Positions 32,383-40,968 of a DNA stretch of 64,000 nt are shown piece after piece; the stretch's first letter is position 1, and each line of letters begins with the position of its first letter. The position numbers were made by a program, and so were the translations under genes. Source of the stretch: Microbacterium sp. XT11 (GTDB taxonomy: Bacteria; Actinomycetota; Actinomycetes; Actinomycetales; Microbacteriaceae); contig NZ_CP013859.1 of assembly GCF_001513675.1 (NCBI RefSeq), positions 2,047,081 to 2,111,080 of the forward strand, written 5' to 3'. The notes beneath the pieces were generated by a model. It was not told the DNA's origin and searched no databases. It worked only from the letters and a program-made list of their open reading frames with translations.

Positions 32383-33855
32383 TCAGACGGGCCGCTCGCC
32401 GCCTCGTCCCTCGTCGTCGTCACGCTCCTCGTCGTCGCGTCCCTCGTCGTCATCGGTCCGCCGATCCGCGGCGTCGGCGGGTGTCCCGTCCGCTCCGCCA
32501 GAGCCTTCCGCGGCCTCCGATCCCGCCGCGAAGTCGTCTCCCTCGAGCAGGCGCGCCAACGCCTCGTCGAACTCGTCCGCCGCGGGCTGCTCTCCGCGCG
32601 CCTGGGCCTGCAGACGTTCGATCAGTGCCGACGGGTCGTCGATGTCGGATGCCTGCGGCATGAGGTCGGGGTAGTCCCACAGGGAGTCGCGACCGTCGAT
32701 GCCCACCGCATCCGTGATGGCCTGCCACATGGCAGACGCCTCGCGCAGCCGCCGCGGACGCAGCTTCAGACCGACGAGGGCTCCCAGTGCGTCTTCGGCC
32801 GGCCCGCCGACGGCGCGGCGCCGGCGGGGGGCCTCGGCGATGCGGGGACCGTCGGGGAGGCGGGACGTCGCCTGCGCCGTGACCACATCGACCCAGCCGT
32901 CGATCGTCGCGACGAGGTTCTCGAGCCTCGCCAGAGCCTCTCGCTGGGTCTCGCTCTGCGCAGGGAGCAGAGCGCCGCCCTCGATCGCGGCGCGCAGCTC
33001 TTCGGGATCGGATGGGTCGAGTCGGCTCGCGACGTCTTCGAGCGCGTCGACGTCGACCGTCACGCCGCGTGCGAAATCGGTGATCTGCGCCATGACGTGC
33101 AGGTGCAGCCACTTGGCGTGACGGTAGAGGCGGGCGTAGGCGAGCTCGCGGGTCGCGAGGTAGAGGGCGATCTGATCCTCCGGGATCTCCAGGCCTTCGC
33201 CGAACGCGGCGAGGTTCTGCGGGATCACCGCTGCGGTGCCCGCCGGGAGCACGGGTATGCCGACGTCGCCGCCGGAGACGACCTCGAGCGAGAGGTTGCC
33301 GAGCACCTGCCCGAACTGGGCAGCGAACACCGATCCGCCCAGCCCGCGCATGAGCTTGCCCGCGCCTTGCACGATGCCGCGCATCTCTTCGGGGACCTGG
33401 GTGTCGAGGGCGTCGGTGAGCGCGTCGGCGATGCTCGTCGACACGGGATCGGCGATCTCCTTCCACACCGGCAGGGTCGCTTCGACCCACTCGCCCCTGG
33501 TCATGGCTCGGGGCGCCTCCGCGAGTTCGGAGATGGTGGTCGCCTCGCCCAGCCACAGGTCGGCGAGGGCGAACGAATCCGCGAGCGACGTGCGGGCGCC
33601 GTCGGCGATGCCGAGGCCGTCGCGGTTGGCGATGTGGAGGGCCTGACGCAGGGCGTTGTCCCACGGGTCTCCGCCGAACGCGCTCTGCAGCTGCGCCATG
33701 ATCGTCTGCATCATCGCGGGATCGAGCTGGAACCCGTCCATGCCCTGGAAGGCGTTCTGGAGCGCCTCGGGATCGATGTTCCCTCCGCCCTGGCCGGACA
33801 TCATCCGGCGCAGGAACTCCTGGAAGTCCTCGGGGGTGGGGTCGTTGTCTGCCAT
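32383..33855 (-). CDS. DUF2342 zinc-metalloprotease-like protein (Rv3195-type)
   Basis: 490 residues of the actinobacterial DUF2342/F420-biosynthesis-associated family. Conserved segments are LADLWLGEAT, GEWVEATLPVW, ALTDALDTQVPEEM, GGSVFAAQFGQVLGNLSLEVV and DWITGAPRRR-like EAPRRRRAVGGP. The family's HExxH-like motif is RELAYARLYRHAKWL (236-250) here, with Tyr at the place where His is expected, so peptidase activity is doubtful. The tail from ~425 is highly acidic. A TAGCGT box at 33895-33900 gives a ~33-nt leader with GAGAGG as ribosome-binding site. Divergent from the PDZ protease gene. Confidence 0.8.
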   Translation of the reverse strand: MADNDPTPEDFQEFLRRMMSGQGGGNIDPEALQNAFQGMDGFQLDPAMMQTIMAQLQSAFGGDPWDNALRQALHIANRDGLGIADGARTSLADSFALADLWLGEATTISELAEAPRAMTRGEWVEATLPVWKEIADPVSTSIADALTDALDTQVPEEMRGIVQGAGKLMRGLGGSVFAAQFGQVLGNLSLEVVSGGDVGIPVLPAGTAAVIPQNLAAFGEGLEIPEDQIALYLATRELAYARLYRHAKWLHLHVMAQITDFARGVTVDVDALEDVASRLDPSDPEELRAAIEGGALLPAQSETQREALARLENLVATIDGWVDVVTAQATSRLPDGPRIAEAPRRRRAVGGPAEDALGALVGLKLRPRRLREASAMWQAITDAVGIDGRDSLWDYPDLMPQASDIDDPSALIERLQAQARGEQPAADEFDEALARLLEGDDFAAGSEAAEGSGGADGTPADAADRRTDDDEGRDDEERDDDEGRGGERPV

Positions 33856-33894
33856 GTCGATCGCCTCTCAGCACGCCTAAAGCCCGTGCCATCT

Positions 33895-33900
33895 ACGCTA
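33895..33900 (-). promoter_or_regulatory. -10 box of the DUF2342 gene (leadered)
   Basis: TAGCGT on the minus strand. The ATG at 33855 is 39 nt away, so this gene uses a leader, unlike most neighbours. Confidence 0.4.
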
Positions 33901-33973
33901 GTCATCGAGACCGGTGCGTGACCCCGGAGCGGGGACATCGCTGTACGCCGCTCGCGAACGACGGAGGAATGCT

Positions 33974-35068
33974 GTGGATCGGACCCGGTCTGTGAAGGTC
34001 GGACTGGGCGTGTGGGCCCTGATCGTCGCGCTGGTCGCCCTCGTGGTGCTGACCTTCCTGCCGACGCCCTATGTGATCCAGCGGCCGGGCCCCGTATACA
34101 ACACCCTCGGAACAGCGGCGGATGAGGACGGGACGCAGGTGCCGCTCATCAAGGTCGACGGAGCCGAGACCTACCCGACCGACGGAGCGCTCGACCTCAC
34201 GACGGTCCAGGTCGTGGGCAACCGCGAGCGCACGCCGAGCTGGTTCGAGCTCGCGCTGGCGTGGATGGACCGCTCTCGAGCGGTCGTCCCGCTCGAATCC
34301 GTCTTCCCGGAGGGAGTGACCACCGAACAGCGCGATGAGCGCAACGCGACGCTCATGGTCGACTCGCAGCACGAGGCGACGGCGGCCGCGCTCAACGAGC
34401 TCGGATACGACACCGGTGCGCAGGTCGTGGTGCAGGACACCGTGGACGATCTGCCGGCGGACGGCGTGCTGGAGGCGGATGACGTCATCACGGCGATCGA
34501 CGGGAGCCCGGTGACGTCGGCGAAGCAGCTGAAGTCCGCGATCCAGGAGGCCGAGGGCGCGACCGTGCGGCTGACGGTGCGACGTGCCGGAGCGGAGCAG
34601 ACCGTCGAGCTCACGCCGCAGGAGCACACCGAAGACGGCACCACCACGTGGCTGATCGGCGTGACGCTCCGAACGGACTACGACTTCCCGATCGACGTCA
34701 CGATCCAGCTCGACAACGTCGGCGGCCCCAGTGCGGGCATGATGTTCGCACTCGGCATCATCGACACGTTGACACCAGGGGAGCTCAACGGAGGCGAGGA
34801 GGTCGCGGGCACGGGGACGATCGAGGCGGACGGCACGGTCGGCCCGATCGGCGGCATCCGTCAGAAGCTCTACGGCGCACGCGACGCCGGCGCCGACTAC
34901 TTCCTCGCCCCGCAGTCCAACTGCGACGAGGTGGTCGGCCATGTCCCCGACGGGCTGACGGTGATCAGCACGGAGACCCTCGAGGATTCGCTGGATGCGC
35001 TCAAGGTGATCGCCGACGGGGGAGACGTCGCCGCCCTTCCGACGTGCGAGGCGGCCGCGACCCCGTGA
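33974..35068 (+). CDS. membrane-anchored PDZ / Lon-type S16 protease (Rv3194c-like)
   Basis: 364 residues from a GTG with a GGAGGA ribosome-binding site. One membrane helix (10-30) is followed by an outward region, a PDZ domain (about 140-215: VLEADDVITAIDGSPV) and a Lon proteolytic domain. The Ser-Lys dyad is readable: S253 in GGPSAGMMFALG and K298 in GGIRQKLYGARDAGA. Such YlbL-type proteases act on the outer face of the membrane. Next to the UPF0182 and DUF2342 genes as in M. tuberculosis Rv3193c-Rv3195. Confidence 0.92.
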   Translation: MDRTRSVKVGLGVWALIVALVALVVLTFLPTPYVIQRPGPVYNTLGTAADEDGTQVPLIKVDGAETYPTDGALDLTTVQVVGNRERTPSWFELALAWMDRSRAVVPLESVFPEGVTTEQRDERNATLMVDSQHEATAAALNELGYDTGAQVVVQDTVDDLPADGVLEADDVITAIDGSPVTSAKQLKSAIQEAEGATVRLTVRRAGAEQTVELTPQEHTEDGTTTWLIGVTLRTDYDFPIDVTIQLDNVGGPSAGMMFALGIIDTLTPGELNGGEEVAGTGTIEADGTVGPIGGIRQKLYGARDAGADYFLAPQSNCDEVVGHVPDGLTVISTETLEDSLDALKVIADGGDVAALPTCEAAATP

Positions 35069-35113
35069 CCCGCCCGTGACACGACCGGGAGCCTGCGCAT
35101 AGTAAGGCGTGCC

Positions 35114-35119
35114 TAGGAT
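35114..35119 (+). promoter_or_regulatory. -10 box of the UPF0182 gene
   Basis: TAGGAT, 6 nt before the GTG at 35126. Confidence 0.6.
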
Positions 35120-35125
35120 GGGATC

Positions 35126-38029
35126 GTGACCTCGAACTCTTCCCCGAACCCGGCCACGCCTCGCACCTCGCGACGGATCTTCGGCATCTCGCTGGTGATC
35201 ATCGCTGCGCTCATCGCGGCGTTCTTCGTCTTCGCGTCGCTCTACACCGAGTACCTCTGGTTCGACCAGGTGGACTACGCCTCCGTGCTGACCACGCAGT
35301 GGATCGCCACCGCGGTGATGTTCGTCGTCGGCTTCCTCGGCATGGCGGTGCCCCTGTTCGTCGCGATCCAGCTGGCTTACCGTCTGCGTCCGGTGTACGT
35401 GCGCCTGAGCTCGCAGCTCGACCGCTACCAGGAGGTCATCGAGCCGCTGCGACGCCTGGGAATGTGGGGCATGCCGGTGTTCTTCGGTCTCTTCGCCGGC
35501 TTCTCGGCGGCGAGCCAGTGGAAGACGGCGTGGATGTGGGCGAACGGGGTCGCCACCGACACGGTCGACCCGCAGTTCGGCCTCGACACGGGCTTCTACA
35601 TGTTCGCGATGCCGTTCTACTCGAGCCTGCTCGCGTTCGTCTCCGCCGTGCTCCTGCTCGCGCTGCTCATCACGGCGATGGTCTCCTACCTGTACGGCTC
35701 CGTGCGCATCGGTCAGGGCGAGCTCCGCATCTCGAAGCCCGCCCGCATCCAGCTCGCCGTGACCGCCGGCCTCTACCTGCTCGTGCAGGCCGCGAGCCTG
35801 TGGCTCGACCGCTACAAGACGCTCGTGGCGCCCGACGGCCGCATCACAGGGGCCGCGTACACGGGAGTGAACGCCACGATCCCCGGCCTGGCCATCCTCG
35901 CGATCGTCGCAGCCCTCGTGGCCGTGCTCTTCTTCGTGACGGCGGTGATCGGACGCTGGCGCTTCCCGCTGGCAGCCACCGCCCTGTTCATCGTGGCGTC
36001 GCTCGTGGTGGGCGTCGGCTACCCGTGGATCGTCACGACGTTCCAGGTCAAGCCCAACGAGAACGCCTATCAGGCCGAGTTCTATCAGCGGAACATCGAC
36101 GGCACCAAGGAGGCGTACGGCGTCGCCGACATGGAGGTCACCCCCTTCACGGCGGAGACCGACGCCGAGGCCGGTCAGCTGCGCGAAGACGCCGACACGA
36201 CCGCGTCGCTGCGCATCATCGACCCGAAGATCGTCGACAGCGTGATCCGTCAGCAGGATCAGGCCCGCGACTACTACCAGTTCCCCGACACCCTCGATGT
36301 CGACAGGTACCAGATCGACGGCGCGAGCCAGGACACCGTGGTCGCCGTGCGCGATCTCGACATGTCGAAGCTCGGCGACAGCAACACGTGGAACAACCGC
36401 GTCGCCGTGTACACCCACGGTTACGGACTGCTGGCGATGGCGGGCAACCAGCGTACGGCCTCCGGCGAGCCGGTCTTCCTCGAGCGCGGCATGCCCACCT
36501 CGGGCGAGCTGACCGCGGCGGAGGACTACGAGCCGCGCATCTATTTCGGCGAGCACTCGCCGGAGTACTCGATCGTGGGGGCGCCGAAGGGCTCCGACCC
36601 CGTGGAGATCGACTACCCGAGCGGCGAGAAGGGCGCGAGCGAGACGAAGACGACCTTCGACGGCGACGGCGGCCCACGGATCGGCGACACCTTCACCAAG
36701 CTGCTCTACGCGCTGAAGTTCCAGTCCGAGCAGATCCTGTTCTCGAACCTCGTCAACTCCGAGTCGCAGATCCTCTACGACCGCGACCCGATCACGCGCG
36801 TGCAGAAGGTCGCGCCGTATCTCGAGCTCGACAGCGATCCGTACCCGAGCGTGGTGGACGGCCGGATCGTGTGGATCGTCGACGGCTACACGACCAGCTC
36901 GTCGTACCCGTACTCGACGAGCGTGAGCCTGTCGAAGGCGATCACCGACTCCAACACGCCGTCGCCTTCGCTGGCGATCGACGAGATCAACTACATCCGC
37001 AACTCCGTCAAGGCCACGGTCGACGCCTACGACGGCTCGGTGACCCTGTACGCCTGGGACGAGACCGACCCGGTGCTGCAGACGTGGCAGAAGGTGTACC
37101 CCTCGACGCTCAAGCCCGTGAGCGAGATGTCGGGCGACCTGATGAGCCACGTCAGGTACCCGACCGATCTGTTCAAGGTGCAGCGCGACATCCTCGGGGT
37201 CTACCACATCGACGATGCGGCATCGTTCGCGCGTCTCGACAACCGCTGGCGCACGCCCGACGACCCGCGCAGCAAGGAGCTGCTGCAGCCGCCGTACTAC
37301 CTGAGCATGAAGATGCCGGGGCAGGACACCCCGCGGTTCTCCATGTTCTCGACGTTCATCCCGTACTCGGTCGGCTCGGACAGCAGCCGCGACGTGCTCA
37401 TGGGGTACCTGGCCGTCGACTCCGATGCAGGGACGAAGGACGGCGTCAAGGCCGAGGGATACGGCCAGCTCCGCCTTCTGGAGATCAACGACGACACGAC
37501 GGTCCCCGGTCCCGGGCAGGTGCAGAACACCTTCGACTCGGACACCACGATCGCCGACAAGCTCAACGTGCTCACGATCGGCAAATCGGAGGTCCGCTAC
37601 GGCAACCTCCTCACCGTTCCGGTCGGCGGCGGCCTGCTGTACGTGCAGCCCGTGTACGTGCAGTCGTCCGACGGTACGCAGCTCCCCAAGCTCCGCAAGG
37701 TGCTGGTGGCGTTCGGCGGGAACGTGGCCTTCGAGGACACTCTGACCGCGGCTTTGGACGCGCTGTTCGGCGGCTCCGCCGGCGCGGCCGGCGGCGACGA
37801 CCAGGTCGAGCCCACTGCGCCGGATGAAGGCGGGACGCCGGAACAGCCCGATGAGTCGTCGACTCCGACGGATGCCGAGGCCGAGGCGCTGTCCGCGGCA
37901 GCGCAGGCCATGGCAGATCGGGAGGCGGCGCTCAAGGACGGCGATCTGACGAAGTTCGCCGAGGCCGACAAGCGGCTGACGGATGCCGTCAACCGGCTGC
38001 TCGAACTCGAGGGCACGTCCGCGGAGTGA
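35126..38029 (+). CDS. UPF0182 large membrane protein (Rv3193c-like)
   Basis: 967 residues, the normal size for the family. Seven membrane helices in the first ~310 residues precede a long extracytoplasmic domain with typical UPF0182 landmarks: YTEYLWFDQVDY near 37, VKPNENAYQAEFYQRNID, GYGLLAMAGN, YFGEHSPEYSIVG, QSEQILFSNLVNSESQILYDR and KVYPSTLKP. The C-terminus is Pro/Glu/Thr-rich followed by a charged helix. Molecular function unknown. Start GTG, leaderless-type. A short hairpin terminator follows. Confidence 0.95.
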   Translation: MTSNSSPNPATPRTSRRIFGISLVIIAALIAAFFVFASLYTEYLWFDQVDYASVLTTQWIATAVMFVVGFLGMAVPLFVAIQLAYRLRPVYVRLSSQLDRYQEVIEPLRRLGMWGMPVFFGLFAGFSAASQWKTAWMWANGVATDTVDPQFGLDTGFYMFAMPFYSSLLAFVSAVLLLALLITAMVSYLYGSVRIGQGELRISKPARIQLAVTAGLYLLVQAASLWLDRYKTLVAPDGRITGAAYTGVNATIPGLAILAIVAALVAVLFFVTAVIGRWRFPLAATALFIVASLVVGVGYPWIVTTFQVKPNENAYQAEFYQRNIDGTKEAYGVADMEVTPFTAETDAEAGQLREDADTTASLRIIDPKIVDSVIRQQDQARDYYQFPDTLDVDRYQIDGASQDTVVAVRDLDMSKLGDSNTWNNRVAVYTHGYGLLAMAGNQRTASGEPVFLERGMPTSGELTAAEDYEPRIYFGEHSPEYSIVGAPKGSDPVEIDYPSGEKGASETKTTFDGDGGPRIGDTFTKLLYALKFQSEQILFSNLVNSESQILYDRDPITRVQKVAPYLELDSDPYPSVVDGRIVWIVDGYTTSSSYPYSTSVSLSKAITDSNTPSPSLAIDEINYIRNSVKATVDAYDGSVTLYAWDETDPVLQTWQKVYPSTLKPVSEMSGDLMSHVRYPTDLFKVQRDILGVYHIDDAASFARLDNRWRTPDDPRSKELLQPPYYLSMKMPGQDTPRFSMFSTFIPYSVGSDSSRDVLMGYLAVDSDAGTKDGVKAEGYGQLRLLEINDDTTVPGPGQVQNTFDSDTTIADKLNVLTIGKSEVRYGNLLTVPVGGGLLYVQPVYVQSSDGTQLPKLRKVLVAFGGNVAFEDTLTAALDALFGGSAGAAGGDDQVEPTAPDEGGTPEQPDESSTPTDAEAEALSAAAQAMADREAALKDGDLTKFAEADKRLTDAVNRLLELEGTSAE

Positions 38030-38050
38030 CACGGCAGCGTGCGAGCACGG

Positions 38051-38072
38051 AGGGCGTCCCGCGGGGCGCCCT
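38051..38072. terminator. terminator of the UPF0182 gene
   Basis: AGGGCG(T)CCC pairs with GGGCGCCCT with one bulged T and a 3-nt loop, 21 nt past the stop. Confidence 0.7.
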
Positions 38073-38129
38073 TCGTCGTTCCGCTCGATTCGCGCACCTC
38101 CCGAATCCGTGATAGGTTATTCCTTGTGC

Positions 38130-38203
38130 CGCGGGGTGGAGCAGTTCGGTAGCTCGCCGGGCTCATAACCCGGAGGTCGCAGGTTCAAATCCTGTCCCCG
38201 CAA
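38130..38203 (+). tRNA. initiator tRNA-fMet (CAU)
   Basis: 74-nt cloverleaf without encoded CCA. Initiator marks are all present: an unpaired C1-A72 end (CGCGGGG against CCCCGCA), an anticodon stem CCGGG/CCCGG with three consecutive G-C pairs around the loop CTCATAA, and the T-loop TTCAAAT. A weak TAGGTT -10 lies about 12 nt upstream. The gene stands alone and ends at a strong terminator. Confidence 0.95.
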
Positions 38204-38209
38204 CAAGAG

Positions 38210-38248
38210 AAGGCCCCCTGATCAGGAGAAATCCGATCAGGGGGCCTT
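38210..38248 (+). terminator. strong terminator of the tRNA gene
   Basis: AAGGCCCCCTGATC pairs perfectly with GATCAGGGGGCCTT (14 bp). Inside, GGA-GAAA-TCC extends the helix past one bulged A to a GAAA tetraloop. Confidence 0.9.
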
Positions 38249-38312
38249 CGCCTCTCCCGCCTCGATCAAGCGTCGCAGCGCCCGCGAGGTCTCCGCGGAG
38301 CGCCGGCCCGCG

Positions 38313-38669
38313 TCACGAGACGAGGGCGCGGAGACGGGTCACGCGCCACAGCGCGACGGGTTCGAACGAGCGGCGCATCGCGCGCAGGAGCGCCCCGTGA
38401 TGGGTGAAGCTGTGCGTCACTTCAGTGCGGCCGCCGTCGACGTCCACCGCGCGCCAGATCCCGCTCTCGCTCATGCCGCAGGACCGCAGCACGTAGCGGA
38501 CCGTCGTGGCGTCGATCTGCTCGTACACGAGCTCCGCGGGCACGACGCCCCGGATGCGTGTGCGGTACGTCCCTCCCACCACGGCGGAGCGATCCGCGTT
38601 CGCCGCCTCGCCGAGCGCCGGGTTCCACAGATGGATGCGATCGACGATCAACTGCGGCGCGATCGACAT
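38313..38669 (-). CDS. SRPBCC (polyketide cyclase-like) protein, probably N-terminally truncated
   Basis: 118 residues. LWNPALGEAANADRS, VVGGTYRTRIRG, ELVYEQIDATTVRY, DGGRTEVTHSFTHHG and LLRAMRRSFEP follow the strand order of the START/SRPBCC helix-grip fold. The first strand and helix (about 25 residues, up to the usual YPEWNP-type segment) are missing: only a few residues precede the LWNP motif, and the frame further upstream is Arg-rich and not protein-like. Likely a deletion product, perhaps nonfunctional. Ligand unknown. Confidence 0.55.
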   Translation of the reverse strand: MSIAPQLIVDRIHLWNPALGEAANADRSAVVGGTYRTRIRGVVPAELVYEQIDATTVRYVLRSCGMSESGIWRAVDVDGGRTEVTHSFTHHGALLRAMRRSFEPVALWRVTRLRALVS

Positions 38670-38802
38670 GCTCGATCCCGACGATCTCGCCGGCCTGGTA
38701 TCGGCCATGCGGACGGTCCTGGCCCCGACCAGCAGCCATGAGGTCCTGGAACGTCGCTTCCTCGCGCGTCGCAAGCCGGTGGCAGCGCTGACCGGAGGCT
38801 GA
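38668..38802 (+). pseudogene. possible 3' remnant of a lost plus-strand gene
   Basis: A 44-residue frame beginning MLDPDDLAGLVSAMRTVL and ending LARRKPVAALTGG has good protein-like composition and stops at 38802. It starts at the same CATG where the truncated SRPBCC gene begins on the other strand. Two divergent genes that lost their 5' halves together would leave exactly this arrangement. No family recognised. Confidence 0.3.
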
Positions 38803-38845
38803 GCTCGTGACAGCCGGCGGATTGCGCCGCCCCGCCGGAGACGGC

Positions 38846-38851
38846 GAGGAT
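38846..38851 (+). promoter_or_regulatory. possible -10 box of the nitrilase gene
   Basis: GAGGAT, 6 nt before the ATG at 38858; a weak form of the leaderless pattern. Confidence 0.35.
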
Positions 38852-38857
38852 GGTGCC

Positions 38858-39685
38858 ATGTCCGACACCGCCGCTGTGCCCGTCGCCGTGTGCCAGTTCG
38901 CTCCGACGGTCGCACGGGAGTCCAACCGCGAGCGTCTGGGCGTGCTCACCGCGGAGGCGGCCGCCCGGGGTGCCAGGGTGATCGTCTTCCCGGAGTACGC
39001 CAGCTACTTCGTCGACCCGTTGGACGAGACTCTCGCGGAGAACGCAGAGGACCTCGACGGTCCGTTCGTCTCCGCTCTCATCGCGCTCGCCGCCGAACAC
39101 GCCGTCGTCATCGTCGCGGGGCTCGCCGAGAAGGCCTCCGACGGGCGGCGGGTGCGGAACACCGTCGTCGCCGTGCGGGGAGACGGCATCCTCGCCGTCT
39201 ATCGCAAGCAGCACCTGTACGACGCCTTCGGGCAGACAGAGTCCGACTGGGTCGAACCCGGCGCCGACCTCGGCGAGGCGGCGGTGTTCGACGTCGCCGG
39301 CATCCGATTCGGGCTGATGACCTGCTACGACCTGCGGTTCCCGGAGGTGTCGCGCGTGCTCGCGGATGCCGGCGCCGACGTCCTGGTCGTGCCGGCCGAG
39401 TGGGTGCGGGGACCGCTCAAGGAGCACCACTGGACGACCCTGCTGGCGGCGCGCGCCATCGAGAACACGGCGTACGTCGTCGCGGCGGACCACCCCGCGC
39501 CCGTCGGCGTCGGTCACTCGCAGATCGTCGATCCGCAGGGCGTCGTGCTCGCGGGAGCCGGCATCGTCGAGGGGATAGCCACGGGGGTCATCGAGCGTGC
39601 GGCGATCGAGCGCGTGCGCGCGGCCAATCCCTCGCTGCGCGCGCGTCGATACCGGGTCGAACCGCTGCGGTCAGAAGCCGGCTGA
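38858..39685 (+). CDS. carbon-nitrogen hydrolase (nitrilase superfamily)
   Basis: 275 residues with the Glu-Lys-Cys triad: E in VFPEYASYF, K in YRKQHLYDAFG and C in GLMTCYDLRFPEV. It is close to the Nit/omega-amidase-like branch that hydrolyses small amides such as deaminated glutathione, but the substrate cannot be read from sequence. The 3' end overlaps the convergent aminotransferase by 15 bp. Confidence 0.88.
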   Translation: MSDTAAVPVAVCQFAPTVARESNRERLGVLTAEAAARGARVIVFPEYASYFVDPLDETLAENAEDLDGPFVSALIALAAEHAVVIVAGLAEKASDGRRVRNTVVAVRGDGILAVYRKQHLYDAFGQTESDWVEPGADLGEAAVFDVAGIRFGLMTCYDLRFPEVSRVLADAGADVLVVPAEWVRGPLKEHHWTTLLAARAIENTAYVVAADHPAPVGVGHSQIVDPQGVVLAGAGIVEGIATGVIERAAIERVRAANPSLRARRYRVEPLRSEAG

Positions 39686-40870
39686 CAGACGCGCCGCGGC
39701 CTCCTCGAGCACCTCCACGCGTTTGCAGGCGGCGAAGCGCACGAGCCCGGCGTATTCTGCGCGATGCTCCGGCGAGACGAAGGCGGTGAGTGGGATGGCG
39801 ACCACGCCCGCGCGCTCGGGAAGGGCGCGGCAGAATGCGGCGACATCCGCTCCTCCGAGCTCCGTGGCGTCGGCCACCGTGAAGTACCCACCCTGGGGAG
39901 GCACGACCTCGAACCCCGCGCTGCGCAATCCCGCACCGAGGATCTCGTGCTTGTGCGCGAGCACCGCAGCAGAGCCGGCGAAGTACGAGTCCGGAAGGCG
40001 GAGACCAACCGCGATCGCGGGCTGGAAGGGCGACCCGTTGACGTAGGTGAGGTACTGCTTGACCGTGAGCACGGCGGTGATGAGGTCGGCAGGCCCGTGG
40101 ACCCACCCGATCTTCCACCCTGTCGTCGAGAACGTCTTGCCCGCCGACGAGATGGTCAGAGTGCGTCCGGCCGCGCCGGGGAGGGTCGCGATCGGGATGT
40201 GCGTCGCGTGGAAGGCGAGGTGCTCATACACCTCGTCGGTCACGATGACGGCGTCGTGGCGTTCGGCGAGACGCACGATCTCCGTCAGCGCCTCGCGGGC
40301 GAACACGGCGCCGGTCGGGTTGTGAGGGTCGTTCACGATGATGATGCGGGTGCGGTCGGTGACGGCATCCGCGAGGCGGTCCAGATCGGGCTGGAACTCC
40401 GGCCGCCGCAGAGGCACGGTCACGAGTGTCGCTCCGGCGAGGGCGACGGCGGCGGCATAGGAGTCGTAGTACGGCTCGAACACCACGACCTCGTCGTCGG
40501 GTCCGTCGATGAGCGCGAGCAGCGAGGCGGTGAGCGCCTCGGTGGCCCCGGCGGTGACGATGACCTCGCGCGCCGGGTCGACCTCGAGTCCGTAGAAGCG
40601 CTGCTGGTGCTCGGCGATGGCGGAGAGGAGGTCGGGAACACCGCGGCCTGGTGGATACTGGTTGACCCCCGCGGCGATCGCCTGGCGAGCCGCGTCGAGC
40701 ACCTCCTGCGGGCCGTCCTCGTCGGGGAAACCCTGGCCGAGGTTGATCGCTCCGGTCCGGGCCGCGGCCGCTGACATCTCTGCGAAGATGGTGGGCGCGA
40801 CAGTACCGTCCGCCGAGAGCAGCCCGGCGCCCTCGGCCGTGCGCCACCATGCGCCGGGAATGACACTCAT
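39671..40870 (-). CDS. dapC: class I/II aminotransferase, DapC-like (Rv0858c type)
   Basis: 399 residues of a fold-type I PLP enzyme. INLGQGFPDEDGP, AAGVNQYPPGRG, VTAGATEALTASL, VNDPHNPTGAVF, VTDEVYEHL and SSAGKTFSTTGWKIGW (PLP Lys) are near-complete matches to my memory of M. tuberculosis DapC, the N-succinyldiaminopimelate aminotransferase. With dapD and dapE at 2-4 kb this would supply the middle step of the same pathway. Methionine or kynurenine aminotransferase activity is the main alternative. The ATG is 7 nt after TAGCCT. Confidence 0.75.
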   Translation of the reverse strand: MSVIPGAWWRTAEGAGLLSADGTVAPTIFAEMSAAAARTGAINLGQGFPDEDGPQEVLDAARQAIAAGVNQYPPGRGVPDLLSAIAEHQQRFYGLEVDPAREVIVTAGATEALTASLLALIDGPDDEVVVFEPYYDSYAAAVALAGATLVTVPLRRPEFQPDLDRLADAVTDRTRIIIVNDPHNPTGAVFAREALTEIVRLAERHDAVIVTDEVYEHLAFHATHIPIATLPGAAGRTLTISSAGKTFSTTGWKIGWVHGPADLITAVLTVKQYLTYVNGSPFQPAIAVGLRLPDSYFAGSAAVLAHKHEILGAGLRSAGFEVVPPQGGYFTVADATELGGADVAAFCRALPERAGVVAIPLTAFVSPEHRAEYAGLVRFAACKRVEVLEEAAARLSAGF

Positions 40871-40877
40871 GAAGAAC

Positions 40878-40883
40878 AGGCTA
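40878..40883 (-). promoter_or_regulatory. -10 box of the dapC-like gene
   Basis: TAGCCT on the minus strand, 7 nt before the ATG. Confidence 0.55.
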
Positions 40884-40956
40884 AGGCCATAGGCGAAACT
40901 CATCCTCGGCATAAGAAACGCACAGACACGGGCGGCACTCTGAAAGGGCGTTGTTG

Positions 40957-40962
40957 AAGGAG
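40957..40962 (+). promoter_or_regulatory. ribosome-binding site of the HtrA-type gene
   Basis: AAGGAG, 6 nt before the ATG at 40969. It fixes the start at MNEDST; the in-frame ATG at 40951 lies upstream of it. Confidence 0.75.
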
Positions 40963-40968
40963 CACACC

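Noticed and set aside
33902..38032. A 1376-codon open frame on the minus strand opposite the PDZ protease and UPF0182 genes
   Set aside because: It is Arg/His/Val-rich without domains and mirrors two genes with clear family motifs on the plus strand. Long antisense frames are normal at this GC content.
38210..38248. Small RNA or attachment site next to the tRNA
   Set aside because: The hairpin is fully explained as a terminator. No integrase or repeated tRNA 3' end was seen nearby.
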